DNA from: Bacteroidales bacterium
GTDB lineage: Bacteria; Bacteroidota; Bacteroidia; Bacteroidales; UBA10428
DNA length: 37,953 bases
Direction: 5' to 3'
NCBI GenBank assembly: GCA_016926205.1
Contig: JAFGPB010000059.1
Coordinates: forward strand, 1 to 37,953
The notes beneath the pieces are model-generated. The model searched no databases and was not told the DNA's origin. It saw only the letters and a list, made by a program, of their open reading frames with translations. The translations under genes and the position numbers were made by a program. Shown piece after piece: positions 8,877-19,000 of this stretch (its first letter is position 1; each line of letters begins with the position of its first letter).

Positions 8877-10153
8877 TGCGGTTTTTATTGAAAGGACTGT
8901 TACGGGACAGAAGCAGGAGCCTGCTTCCCGTTATCGTGGTGGCCATCGGAGTCATGCTCGCCGTTTTTGCCCGCGGCTACATCAACGGTATTATGGTGGA
9001 TATGATCGAGCAGACTGCCAGGTTTTCCACCGGTCATGTCAAGGTGATGACGGCAGCGTATGCGGAGAATATGGACCAGGTCCCCAATGACCTGGCGCTG
9101 CTGGAAGCATCTCAGCTGAAAGCGGATCTCCTGAAAACCTTCCCGGACGTTGAATGGGTATCCCGCATCAAATTCGGGGGATTGATCGATGTACCGGACG
9201 AAAATGGCGAAACACGCAGTCAGGGACCTGCCATGGGAATCGGTCTGGATCTGTTCTCGGGGGATTCCCGTGAAGCTGCAAGGCTGAATCTGGACAAATC
9301 CCTGGTAAGGGGAGCCCTGCCCGGGACTTCGGGTGAAGTGTTGCTCAGTGAGGACTTCTCACGGAAACTCGGTGTGAATCCCGGTGAGGACGTTACACTG
9401 ATCGGTTCGACCATGTTTGGCAGCATGGCAATTCATAATTTTACCGTATCCGGCACGGTTCGTTTCGGCAACACGGGAATGGACAGGGGTACGGTCATCG
9501 CCGACCTGTTCGATGTGCAACAGGCGCTTGATATGGATGATGCTGCTGGTGAGATCTTCGGATTCTTTAAATCCGGTTACTATGATGATGAAATTGCCGG
9601 TCCGGTCGTTTCAGCATTCGAAGATAAGTTCGGGAATGAAGAAGACGAATATGCACCTGTCCTGGTTCGCCTGAGAGACCAGGAAGGCCTGTCGTTATAC
9701 GTGGACCTGACCAGTCTCATGGGAGCGATCATCATCATTGTTTTCATGGTGGCCATGTCTCTTGTATTGTGGAATGCAGGATTGCTTGGCGGACTGAGAC
9801 GCTATGGGGAAATCGGTATCCGTCTTGCCATAGGAGAGGATAAGGGTCATGTTTACCGTTCCATGATCAGCGAGTCGGTCATGGTGGGACTGGCCGGGAC
9901 CATTATCGGAACGGCCTGCGGACTTGGACTTTCCTGGCTGATGCAAACTTATGGTCTGGATATCAGCGAATTCACTAAAAACGCCACTACCTCAATCATG
10001 ATGCCCAATGTAGTCCGTTCGAGAATTACGCCTCCTGATTTCTTCATTGGTTTCATCCCCGGAGTTTTATCCACGGTGGCAGGGACCATGCTTGCAGGCA
10101 TAGGGGTATATAAAAGAAAAACCGCACAGCTGTTCAAGGAGCTTGAAGCTTGA
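8873..10153 (+). CDS. FtsX/MacB-type ABC transporter permease (second)
   Basis: A 426-aa partner of the preceding permease with the same topology. One N-terminal helix (LLPVIVVAIGVMLAVFARGY) leads into a periplasmic domain (about 45-275), then three C-terminal helices, the first being SLMGAIIIIVFMVAMSLVLW. The coupling segment GGLRRYGEIGIRLAIGEDKGHVYRSM is present. The periplasmic portion is rich in acidic residues and differs from that of the first permease, consistent with a LolC/LolE-like asymmetric pair. It begins inside the stop codon of the upstream gene and is followed after 15 bases by a DUF1801 gene. Confidence 0.92.
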   Translation: MMRFLLKGLLRDRSRSLLPVIVVAIGVMLAVFARGYINGIMVDMIEQTARFSTGHVKVMTAAYAENMDQVPNDLALLEASQLKADLLKTFPDVEWVSRIKFGGLIDVPDENGETRSQGPAMGIGLDLFSGDSREAARLNLDKSLVRGALPGTSGEVLLSEDFSRKLGVNPGEDVTLIGSTMFGSMAIHNFTVSGTVRFGNTGMDRGTVIADLFDVQQALDMDDAAGEIFGFFKSGYYDDEIAGPVVSAFEDKFGNEEDEYAPVLVRLRDQEGLSLYVDLTSLMGAIIIIVFMVAMSLVLWNAGLLGGLRRYGEIGIRLAIGEDKGHVYRSMISESVMVGLAGTIIGTACGLGLSWLMQTYGLDISEFTKNATTSIMMPNVVRSRITPPDFFIGFIPGVLSTVAGTMLAGIGVYKRKTAQLFKELEA

Positions 10154-10168
10154 TTAATTTGAATACAG

Positions 10169-10534
10169 ATGAACAAAACCTATAAGGACGTTAATGACTA
10201 CATCAGGACATTCCCAAAAGAACTTCAGGAAGTGCTGGAACAGGTTCGAACGACAATACTGGAAGCAGCACCCGGTGCAGAAGAAGGTATTGCCTATGGA
10301 TTGCCGGCCTATAAAGTATATGGGAAGCCCATGGTGTATTTTGGGGCATTCAGGAGTCATATCGGTTTTTATGCAACGCCATCAGGCCATGCTGAATTTG
10401 CTGAAGAGCTTTCAGCATTCCGACGAAGCAAAGGTTCAGTTCAGTTTCCCCTGGGCAAAGAGATACCTTTGGATTTGGTCAGGAGAATAACACAATTCAG
10501 ATTCCATGAGATCCAAATAAAATACAAAGAATGA
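10169..10534 (+). CDS. DUF1801 / YdhG-like small protein
   Basis: A 121-aa cytoplasmic protein of the DUF1801 (YdhG, frataxin-like fold) family. It shows the characteristic start with VNDYIRTFPKELQEVLEQVR, the GIAYGLPAYKVYGKPMVYFGAF core, HIGFYATPSGH, and a C-terminal SVQFPLGKEIPLDLVRRIT segment. The family's biochemical role is not settled; some members are described as iron-chaperone-like. It overlaps the next gene by 4 bases (ATGA), so it is part of the FtsX operon. Its association with an ABC exporter may be incidental. Confidence 0.88.
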   Translation: MNKTYKDVNDYIRTFPKELQEVLEQVRTTILEAAPGAEEGIAYGLPAYKVYGKPMVYFGAFRSHIGFYATPSGHAEFAEELSAFRRSKGSVQFPLGKEIPLDLVRRITQFRFHEIQIKYKE

Positions 10535-11262
10535 AATACTGCAAAATGATACTGGGAATCCTGTTCAGTACGGGCGTTTCTGCACAGACCGCAGAAGCCA
10601 TACTTGATCTGGTTGATCAAAATATGTCATCTGAAAACAGGATTGTTGAATCTACAATGATTATTCACGGCAGGCGTGTCAGCAGGACCATCACATTGAA
10701 ATCCTGGTCCGTGGGAAGTGAACGGGCTTTCACGGAATATCTTTCTCCGGCCCGGGAACAGGGAACGAAAATGCTTAAACTGGAAGACCAGTTGTGGCTG
10801 TATTCACCCTCGACTGACCGGACCATCCAGATTGCCGGTCACATGCTGAGGCAATCGGTTATGGGATCCGATCTATCCTACGAGGATCTGATGGAGGACC
10901 GCAAGCTGACGGAGGTTTATGATGCCGAGGTGGCAGGTGAGGAAACGCTGGAAGGGAGAAATACCTGGGTCCTTGAACTGACCGCAAAAGTTGATGATGT
11001 CGCCTATTATTCCAGAAAGGAATGGATCGACCGGGAACGTTATGTGCCCCTGCGCGAAGAACTGTACGCGAAAAGCGGACAGCTCCTCAAAAGAACGGAT
11101 CTGAAGGACGTTAAAATGATCCAGGGACGATGGTTTCCAACGACAATGGTCTTCAAGGACATGTTAAAGGATGGCGAGGGAACGGAATATGTCATCAACA
11201 GCATTCAGTTCAATCAGCAGATACCGGAATACATTTTTACAAAAGCTGCACTGAAGCAGTAA
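10531..11262 (+). CDS. LolA-like outer-membrane lipoprotein-sorting protein
   Basis: A 243-aa exported protein with a signal peptide (MILGILFSTGVSAQT) and a LolA/LolB-like half-barrel of the type often annotated 'outer membrane lipoprotein-sorting protein'. Diagnostic segments are RRVSRTITLKSWSVG, ERAFTEYLSPAREQGTKML, LWLYSPSTDRTIQIAGHML, SVMGSDLSYEDLMED and VPLREELYAKSGQLLKRTDL. Proteins of this group commonly neighbour FtsX or MMPL permeases and are thought to receive a lipid or lipoprotein from them in the periplasm. Here it closes the tetR operon (start inside the stop of the DUF1801 gene), which supports a lipid or lipoprotein export role for the operon. Confidence 0.88.
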   Translation: MKYCKMILGILFSTGVSAQTAEAILDLVDQNMSSENRIVESTMIIHGRRVSRTITLKSWSVGSERAFTEYLSPAREQGTKMLKLEDQLWLYSPSTDRTIQIAGHMLRQSVMGSDLSYEDLMEDRKLTEVYDAEVAGEETLEGRNTWVLELTAKVDDVAYYSRKEWIDRERYVPLREELYAKSGQLLKRTDLKDVKMIQGRWFPTTMVFKDMLKDGEGTEYVINSIQFNQQIPEYIFTKAALKQ

Positions 11263-11349
11263 ATATTCGGCCGGTTCGATTAATTTTGTGCCATCAGCTG
11301 ACAACAATCAACTGTGCAGGTTCTGGGTTACAATTAACTGAAGTCTTTG

Positions 11350-12552
11350 ATGACCAATGAGTACATGCTTATCGTATTGACCGGACTGATAATTTTCTCC
11401 TATCTGTTCGATATTTTTGCAAAGAAAACCAGATTCCCGTCCGTTTTTCTGCTCCTGTTGCTGGGTGTCGGACTGAATGTCCTGACCGCCTATTTTGAAA
11501 TCGAGACCTTTGATTTTCTTCAGATCCTTCCTGCACTGGGAACCGTGGGACTGATCCTGATCGTTCTTGAAGGATCCCTGGACCTTAAATATGAAACTGC
11601 AAAGAGGAAAGTAATCCGCAAGGCATTTTTGTCAGCGCTGTTTTTGTTGCTGATCACATCCCTCAGCATCGCCCTGTTGTTCTATTTTGCCACGTACGAG
11701 ACATTCAGCATTTGTATTCTGAATGCCATTCCGTTTGGTGTAGTGAGTTCAGCCATCGCAATTCCTTCTGTTGCGAATATTGAACACAACAAAAAGGAAT
11801 TCATCATCTATGAATCTTCGTTTTCTGACATACTGGGCATCGTGTTTTTCAATTATGCCCTGACAAATTCCGATTTTGGTTTCAGTTCATTCCTGAACCT
11901 TACTTTTGATGTTATTCTGGTAGTATTGATTTCGGTTGTTTTTTCAGTCTTCCTCTTGTTCCTGCTGGGAAGGATCTATCACAGCGTCAAATTTTTTCTG
12001 ATCATCTCCATCCTCATACTTGTGTATGCGACCGGTGAGTATTTTCATCTTTCGTCACTGATCATTGTACTGGTGTTCGGGTTGTTTATCAACAATGCAG
12101 ATCAGATTCGTTACCCCTTTTTCAGAAAATTTTTCATCTATGAAAAACTCCAGTACGATTTGCACCAGCTGTTTCAGCTATCTGCTGAGAGTGCTTTTCT
12201 GGTAAAGACGTTCTTTTTCATCATTTTTGGTTTTACCATCAGCCTTTCTGCATTGACCAATCCCACAAACCTGCTGTATGCACTGATTGTCATTTTCATT
12301 ATTTATCTGATCCGTTTTGTATATCTGAAATGGATTGCACGGACCGAAATGGTTCCTGAACTGTACATTTCTCCCAGGGGACTGATCAGCATCCTGCTTT
12401 TTTATAATATACCCCTGGAACAAAGATTACAGGGCATGGAGAGCGGAATCCTGTTCGTGGTGATCCTGGTAACCAGCATCATTATGTCTATTGGGCTGGT
12501 CCAGGCCGGAAAAACCGTTGGAGCCCAGGATTCCCGCCTGGTCAGTAAGTAA
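11350..12552 (+). CDS. Cation:proton antiporter (sodium/hydrogen exchanger family)
   Basis: A polytopic membrane protein of about 400 aa with roughly 11-12 helices, for example LIVLTGLIIFSYLFDIFA, VFLLLLLGVGLNVLTAYF and LPALGTVGLILIVLEGSLDL. The pattern of an early LLLLGVGL helix, the VGLILIVLEGSLDL helix, the IPSVANIE and SFSDILGIVFFNY segments with an acidic residue in the membrane, and a late ISPRGLISILLFYNIP is that of CPA-family Na+(K+)/H+ antiporters. It likely exchanges cations for protons in pH or ion homeostasis. ATG 11350 is preferred; an adjacent in-frame TTG at 11347 is the alternative. Its 3' end overlaps the convergent LUD gene by 11 bases. Confidence 0.85.
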   Translation: MTNEYMLIVLTGLIIFSYLFDIFAKKTRFPSVFLLLLLGVGLNVLTAYFEIETFDFLQILPALGTVGLILIVLEGSLDLKYETAKRKVIRKAFLSALFLLLITSLSIALLFYFATYETFSICILNAIPFGVVSSAIAIPSVANIEHNKKEFIIYESSFSDILGIVFFNYALTNSDFGFSSFLNLTFDVILVVLISVVFSVFLLFLLGRIYHSVKFFLIISILILVYATGEYFHLSSLIIVLVFGLFINNADQIRYPFFRKFFIYEKLQYDLHQLFQLSAESAFLVKTFFFIIFGFTISLSALTNPTNLLYALIVIFIIYLIRFVYLKWIARTEMVPELYISPRGLISILLFYNIPLEQRLQGMESGILFVVILVTSIIMSIGLVQAGKTVGAQDSRLVSK

Positions 12553-13075
12553 TATAAGGCAGCAGTACGACGGTAAAATCAACGGATGACGGTTTTTCCC
12601 TGAAAACACCGTATTTGTTCATGCCGGGTTGATTGCGGAATTCCCCGACAATCCGGTTGCATCCTGCAAAAGCGATGATATTTTTTGGAAAATGGTTTTC
12701 CATTATCGCTTTGCGGGAATAATCCTTGATCAGCAGATTGCCTTTGAGGGTAATGGCGTTTACCCGGGTCAGGAAGTATTCAGGAACGGGATGGTCCTCA
12801 AAGGTTTCAAGGGACCGGTTGTAATGAATATCGCCGTTCCAGCCGTAAAATATCAAACTGCCTTTCCTGGAAAGAATATTCCGGATCTTCAAGGTGCAGG
12901 TGGTGATTGAATCACCGAGTCCTATGATCACATCATTGGGAATCTGGTGAATGAATTCTATGACCTCTTCCTCGTTATTCAGGATTAGGATTTTGAATCC
13001 CTTTTCTTTTAGTGTGTAAGTCAACTGCTTGATCAACCCACTGTCCAGTTTGATGCATTCCTTCGTTTCTGACAT
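12542..13075 (-). CDS. LUD-domain protein (LutC/YkgG-like)
   Basis: A 177-aa single-domain protein of the LUD (DUF162) superfamily related to LutC, a subunit of the L-lactate utilisation complex LutABC. Recognisable parts are the N-terminal LKEKGFKILILNNEEEVIEFI, the glycine loop VIIGLGDSITTCTL, a central ALTLKGNLL-like strand and a terminal SVDFTVVLLPYITY. No lutA or lutB genes are nearby, so a lactate role cannot be assumed; stand-alone LUD proteins are common in Bacteroidota with unknown function. It is convergent with the antiporter and separated from the sugar transporter by about 170 bases. Confidence 0.82.
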   Translation of the reverse strand: MSETKECIKLDSGLIKQLTYTLKEKGFKILILNNEEEVIEFIHQIPNDVIIGLGDSITTCTLKIRNILSRKGSLIFYGWNGDIHYNRSLETFEDHPVPEYFLTRVNAITLKGNLLIKDYSRKAIMENHFPKNIIAFAGCNRIVGEFRNQPGMNKYGVFREKPSSVDFTVVLLPYITY

Positions 13076-13247
13076 AGAATGAATTTTTATTCAAAATAAA
13101 ATTAAAAATATGATAATTATAAATATTTGGGATATCTGCTTCATTTTTAGGGGTGAAATTTTGTTTTGCGGGGTGAAGACAGGTCAGGCGGGGCGAAATC
13201 TCAATCTCAAGACATGTTCTTTGGTATGTTACGGCGGTTTTACCTGT

Positions 13248-14591
13248 TCACTGAATGGTTCCAGGGTTTTTCACCCCGGGTTTTTCTGGTTCATCTTTGA
13301 TCCCGGCACGGTAGCCGGATATTGCATAATACAATATATAAAGGTAGCAGGGAAGACAGATCCAGTATGCAGATTGCGGGTGATCCTGACTGACATCGGC
13401 GAGCTTGCCCCATAACAGTGGCAACAATGCACCGCCCGCAATCATCATGATCAGGACGGAGGATCCGGTCTTGATGAATCTGCCCAGGTTATGGATGGCA
13501 AGGGGCCATATTGCGGGCCAGACCAGTGCATTCGCGAAACCCAGAAGCGCGATGAACAGAATGGAAGTTATTCCCTCCGTAAATATGGCGGAGAGAGTGA
13601 AAACCATTCCCAGGACAGCTGATATTTTGAGGGCTGTACGCTGCGAAATCACTCTGGGAATCAATATAATGCCCAGCAGTACATATCCGGCGACCATCAG
13701 CAGCAGCGTATAGGTGGTGAAGGCTTTTGCCTGTGCAATCGGGATGCCGAGCGCAATACCATATCTGATGATCGTATCTCCGGCGATCACCTCAACGCCG
13801 ACGTAAAGGAAAAGCGCCAATGCACCCAGCCACAGATGGGGGAATTTAAAAATGCTGTTACGGGAGCTGCTCAGCATCCGGTGTTCAGTATCCTCCTGCT
13901 CGGTTTCAATTTCGGGCAGGGGAGAAATCCTGACTGCCATGGCCAGAATTGCAAGCACGGCGGCAATCACAATATAAGGTGCGATCACCCTTGAGGCAAG
14001 TTCATCAAGTGCTGCAGTCCGTTCAATGTTCCCCAGGGTACCCAGCTTTTCAACAAATGCATCACCATCGCTCAGGATAAAATAGGCAAGAATTAATGGA
14101 GCCAGGGCACCCGCAATCTTATTGCATATACCCATAATGCTGATCCTTTTTGCGGCTGTCTCTCTGGGACCAATGATGGTGATGTAGGGATTCGATGCAG
14201 TCTGGAGAAGGGTAAGTCCGGTACCCTGTATGAACAGACCCGCAAGAAAGATCCCGTAAACCCTCATGAGGGCAGCAGGAATGAAAACCAGTGCACCGAA
14301 TGCCATGATGAACAATCCGGTTACCATTCCGTTTTTAAATCCGGTTATTTTCAGCACCTGTGAAGCCGGTAATGCCATAAATGTATAGGAAATATAAAAG
14401 GCAAATGCGACCATAAGGGACTGGAAAGTCGTCAGTTCACAGGCAATTTCGAGATAGGGAATCAGAATACCATTCAGCCAGGTGATGAAGCCAAATATGA
14501 AAAAAAGCGTCCCGATAATTGAAATGGACGTCCAGTATTGCCTTTTGGCTAAAATTTCATTCTGTACCGGAACATGTTCTTGTTTTTTCAT
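13248..14591 (-). CDS. Sugar:proton symporter, MFS FucP/GluP family
   Basis: A 447-aa major-facilitator protein with 12 membrane helices. The opening TLFFIFGFITWLNGILIPYL is characteristic of the L-fucose permease (FucP) / glucose-galactose (GluP) group. Other segments are FYISYTFMALPASQVLKITGFKNGMV, IQGTGLTLLQTASNPYITIIGPRETAAKRISIMGI with the conserved QTASNPY, and ALVWPAIWPLAIHNLGRF in the C-terminal half. It imports a hexose or deoxyhexose with protons across the inner membrane. The exact sugar cannot be told from sequence alone, and no catabolic genes are adjacent. An inverted repeat about 70-90 bases upstream of its start may be an operator. Confidence 0.9.
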   Translation of the reverse strand: MKKQEHVPVQNEILAKRQYWTSISIIGTLFFIFGFITWLNGILIPYLEIACELTTFQSLMVAFAFYISYTFMALPASQVLKITGFKNGMVTGLFIMAFGALVFIPAALMRVYGIFLAGLFIQGTGLTLLQTASNPYITIIGPRETAAKRISIMGICNKIAGALAPLILAYFILSDGDAFVEKLGTLGNIERTAALDELASRVIAPYIVIAAVLAILAMAVRISPLPEIETEQEDTEHRMLSSSRNSIFKFPHLWLGALALFLYVGVEVIAGDTIIRYGIALGIPIAQAKAFTTYTLLLMVAGYVLLGIILIPRVISQRTALKISAVLGMVFTLSAIFTEGITSILFIALLGFANALVWPAIWPLAIHNLGRFIKTGSSVLIMMIAGGALLPLLWGKLADVSQDHPQSAYWICLPCYLYILYYAISGYRAGIKDEPEKPGVKNPGTIQ

Positions 14592-15100
14592 GGTGCACCT
14601 TAGATATAAAGGTAAATCGTCATAAAAGAAGCAATTTTAGGTAAAAAATAATTGAAAATAGGTAAGAAATATTTTTTCTTATTTATGAAAATGGGTTTAT
14701 ACTGATCGTACAAGAGCAAAAGTGAATCCTAGAATCCTCAGGAGGTATTTTCCGGGGTCACCTGGTGTTGCTGACGGATATGCAATTGTCCCGAATCCGT
14801 TCCGGCAGATGGCTGTGGCAGCCTTCGTTGTCTTATTGGTCGGGAAAGTGTCTCAGGTCGGTTTACCTTTCCTGTTTGCGGTAAAACGAAGGATAGGCAG
14901 AAATAATCCTTTCATCTATGAATTTCCGGAATTGGTATAGTTATTTTGTAATTGTAGAATTACTCTTCATAATTTTATTCCGGTTTTAATTGACAGATCT
15001 GAAATGGAGGTTATATATAAACGAAATCTGAGATTGACTGGGAAAACCGGACATCAGCAATTCTGTTTCATCATTTATGCAACTCAGACATCATTGAATT
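14592..15100. other. 509-bp divergent intergenic region
   Basis: This region separates the minus-strand sugar transporter from the plus-strand seven-gene export locus and must carry both promoters. It contains an inverted repeat near 14663-14681 (listed separately), an AT-rich stretch before 15101 with TATATATA at about 15012, and an open frame 14722-14940 that starts with GTG and encodes 72 residues resembling no family I know. I do not regard that frame as a supported gene, though a decayed gene remnant is possible. Confidence 0.5.
14663..14681. promoter_or_regulatory. Inverted repeat upstream of the sugar transporter
   Basis: TAAGAAA (14663-14669) and its exact complement TTTCTTA (14675-14681) are separated by five bases. 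The repeat lies about 72-90 bases before the sugar transporter start (14591) on the minus strand, where a regulator site could sit. It is AT-rich, so chance occurrence is quite possible. Confidence 0.35.
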
Positions 15101-16006
15101 ATGGAAATCATTATAGAGCATCTTGATAAAACATACCGGAATGGCAATCATGCATTACAGGATATCAATCTGAACATTCCGAACGGAATGTTCGGATTGC
15201 TGGGACCGAACGGCGCAGGGAAATCGACACTGATGCGCATTCTGGTGACACTTATGAAGCCGTCAAGCGGCAGAGTCACTGTCGATGGTTATGATCTCAG
15301 GAAGAACAGAAAGGAGATCAGAAAGATGCTGGGATATCTGCCACAGGATTTTCGATTTTTTTCCAAGCTGAAAACTTATGAATTCCTTGATTATGCTGCC
15401 CGTCTCGCCGGTATGAAAGAGGTGGCAAAAAGAAGGCAGGCAGTGGAAAAGATGCTTGAGGAAGTGGGACTTTTTGAAGCACGTGACCGTATGGCCAACA
15501 AATTGTCGGGGGGTATGAAAAGAAGGCTGGGAATAGCTCAGGCGTTGATCAATGATCCCCGGCTGATTATTGTTGATGAACCGACAACCGGACTGGATCC
15601 GGAAGAAAGGATCAGGTTCCGCAATCTGCTTTCCACCATCAGTACGAAAAATGTTATCATTATTCTTTCCACTCATATCGTGGGGGATATATCCAGTACT
15701 TGTGAACACATGGCATTGCTTGACAGAGGTGCTGTAGCTTTTAACGGATCACCCGATGAGCTTGTGGAAGAAGCCAGAGGTCGTGTCTGGTTGATCAAGG
15801 CAACAGAAAACGAGTACAGGGAAATCAGTGAAAAATATCCTGTCATCTCCACCATCCCTGAAGTGGATGGCTGGGAGATACAGGTTGTGGCCGACAGCAT
15901 CAACGGTTATTCGGGAATCAATATCGATCCCAACCTGGAACATGCATACGTTTATTTCATGGAGGCGAAACTTGGAGAATGGACTGAGAGTGATGACTTT
16001 AAATAA
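15101..16006 (+). CDS. ABC-2-type transporter ATP-binding protein
   Basis: A 301-aa ATPase with intact motifs: Walker A GPNGAGKST (about 36-44), Q-loop LPQDFRFF, signature LSGGMKRRLGIAQAL, Walker B LIIVDEPTTGLDPEE and H-loop STHIV. After the nucleotide-binding fold it carries a C-terminal extension (about 220-301) ending in LEHAYVYFM. This extension recurs in the ATPase domain fused to the second RND pump further down the locus (ending LLEDAYLCLL). It is 12 bases upstream of the permease/M1-like gene and surely forms a transporter with it. It is the first gene of the seven-gene export locus; the promoter should lie in the 509-bp region before it. Confidence 0.95.
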   Translation: MEIIIEHLDKTYRNGNHALQDINLNIPNGMFGLLGPNGAGKSTLMRILVTLMKPSSGRVTVDGYDLRKNRKEIRKMLGYLPQDFRFFSKLKTYEFLDYAARLAGMKEVAKRRQAVEKMLEEVGLFEARDRMANKLSGGMKRRLGIAQALINDPRLIIVDEPTTGLDPEERIRFRNLLSTISTKNVIIILSTHIVGDISSTCEHMALLDRGAVAFNGSPDELVEEARGRVWLIKATENEYREISEKYPVISTIPEVDGWEIQVVADSINGYSGINIDPNLEHAYVYFMEAKLGEWTESDDFK

Positions 16007-16018
16007 AATTCTATTGAT

Positions 16019-19000
16019 ATGATCTCCCTGCATAATATATTATCCATTGCCAGATATGAAAGGAAGACCTTATTCAGAAGCTGGTTCTTCCGCATTTTCA
16101 GCGGTCTATCCCTGCTGGTACTGTTCATTGTGAACTTTGCGCTCCTGTCGGAAGCGGGTATGTCGCGCTGGGTATTCAGTGCGATACCCTCGACCATTCC
16201 TTATTTCAACCTGCTGATTTTGAATGTTGCACAGGCGATCATTGCGGTTTTTCTTGCTTCTGATTTCCTGAAACGGGATAAAAAGCTGGATACAACCGAA
16301 GTGATTTATATGCGTCCGATGACCAATGCAGAATATGTGGTAGGCAAGACCTGGGGAAACATTGAAGTATTCCTGTTCCTGAATATTTTGATTCTGGCCA
16401 TGGCGTTTGTCTTTAACCTTCTTGCACCGGGTGCTTACGTAAACTGGGCTTCTTATGGCATTTACCTGTTGCTGATCAGCATACCCACACTGGTCTTTAT
16501 CATAGGATTGTCATTTCTGGTGATGAGTGTCATACAGAACCAGGCCGTCACTTTTGTCCTGGTCCTGGGTTACATCGGCGTCACCCTTTTCCTGCTTCAG
16601 GAAAAATATTATTATTTATTTGATTACATGGCATTTAAAATTCCTTTGCTGCAATCCCAGGTAACTGGATTTGGGAATTTCCCTGAAATCCTTCTGCACC
16701 GGGGCATTTACTTCTTCCTGGGAATCGGGTCGGTACTGATGACCATGTATATCCTAAAACGATTGCCGCAGTCTGAATCCATGACCCGGCTGAGTCTGAT
16801 TGGTTCCATTCTTTTTATTGTGGCAGGTCTGTTTCTGGGATACAGATATATCGGCAATTTTAAGGGGGATGAAAGTCTCAGAAATGAAATGGTTGAATTG
16901 AACGACCAGTATTTCAGGGAATACACACCTGAGGTTGTTCAGAACAATATTCAATTGAACCATTCCGGTGAACAGATCGAAGCTGCTTCGGAAATGTTGC
17001 TCCAAAACAAATCCGAAAACATCCTTACCGAAATCATACTGCACCTCAATCCGGGATTGCATGTGAACCGCGTAACCATTGAGGATCAGGAAAAGAAGTT
17101 CGAAAGAAAAGAGCATCTGCTGATCGTCGGAATGGATCCGGCATTTAAACCGGGTGAAGAATTGCAGGTCAGTATTGATTATTCCGGAACCATCAATGAA
17201 GCAGCGTGCTATCTGGATATTGAACGTGAAGAACGTGAAGAGATGTTTGGTGACCTGCTCATGAATGCTGACAAGCGGCATGCTTTTGTAACACATTCAT
17301 ATGTATTGCTGACACCGGAGGCAAACTGGTATCCGGTGCCCGGAATAAGCTATTCTCCCAATCATGTTGGATGGGACAAAAGAAATTTTACAGACTATAC
17401 GCTGCATGTTACGACCAGCGAATCGCTTGTGGCAATATCACAGGGAGAAGTTATTCAGGAAGGACCGGGCACCTTTTTGTTCAAACCCGAACAACCTCTG
17501 ATACAAATCAGTCTCACGATCGGAAATTATGAAGAAAAGTCCTTTGAAGCCGACGGCATCAAATTTGCCTTATGGCATTTCAAGGGACATGATTATTTTT
17601 CAGACATTCTCACCGGGATCAATGATACGGTTCCCAATTTGATTGCCGGTATGCTGAATGATGTTGAACGTGAATTTGATTTGAGTTACGGGTTTAACCG
17701 GATGTCTCTTGTAGAGGTTCCCGCGCAGTTTAAATCCTTTGACAGGATCTGGAGGTCATACACAGAATATATGCAGCCTGAACAGATTTTCCTGCCTGAA
17801 AAAGCTTATCAGCTATCCGATGCGGATTTCAGGTTCATGATCAGAAGACAGCAACGGCAGGGCAGAAACCGGGATGAAAGTCTGACTGACCGCGATTATC
17901 AGCTCCGGGTCCTGAACAATTTCATGGCCAATTTCACGGATGAGGAACAACGGCCCGATATGATGATCAGAATCGCGGGGGCCGGACAAATCACATCGAT
18001 GGAAGAGTCCAGTCCATATTATATTTTTCCTCAACTGTATAATTTTCAGAATGACGTCAGGTCCGATCAATGGCCGGTCATAAACCGTATTTTTGAATAC
18101 TATTTAAAAAGCAGTGTGGGGACCGATATGCGTTCTACTTTTATGAGAAATATTACAGGATCAAGCGGAGAGGAAGATGCGAACATTGCGCTGCAGAACC
18201 AGTCGTTTGTTGAGATCCTTACAGACCCGGACAAAAAGGACATCATTCCGGATCTGATTTCACTGAAAAGCCAGGTGTTTTTTGGCATGCTTCAGTATCA
18301 GGCCGGTGAAGAAGAACTTGGCAGTTTTTTAAAGGACATAGTGGCTGAAAACAAATTTATGAATCTGTCTTTTGAAGAATTCGAACATCAGGTCCAGGAA
18401 CGTTTTAATGTTGAATTGAGCCAGTTCGTCGAAAACTGGTTTAATGAAAGGGAGTTGCCCAGTTATCTGATCTCATCAATGAATGCAGTGAAAGTTAAGG
18501 CAGAGGAACAGTTAAAAACAATGGTCAGTCTTAAGGTTTCCAATCTTTCTGACGTTGACGGAGTGATCCTTTTGTCCTTCAGATTGAGCACCAGCGGAGG
18601 AATGCCCGGAATGCCCGGTGGTTTTGGTGGAGGAAGAGGAGCCGGAGGATTTGGGGGTGCCTCCAACGTTGATGAACAGGTAGATGAAATACTGTATCTT
18701 GAAGCCAACCAGACAAAGGAATTCAGCTTTCTCTTGACCAGTGAGCCCAGAATGGCTACGATCAACACACTGACATCTGAAAACATACCCCAGACATTGT
18801 CCAGTCCTTTTGCCGATATTCAGGAAAATACAAGGATCACACCCTATGAAGGAGAAAAAACTTCAGACACTCCCGTAAATCTGGTATTGCCAGGGGAGAT
18901 CGTTGTTGATAATGAAGATCCCGGTTTTCGTGTTACCACTTTAAGCAATACGAATCTGCTCCGCAGACTGATCATACGGGAGGATGAATCGGTTGAAGAA

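Noticed and set aside
14722-14940. 72-codon GTG-started frame in the intergenic region
   Set aside because: It has no recognised homology pattern, no ribosome site and an unusual start. The opposite strand shows broken frames as well, so it may at most be a gene remnant.
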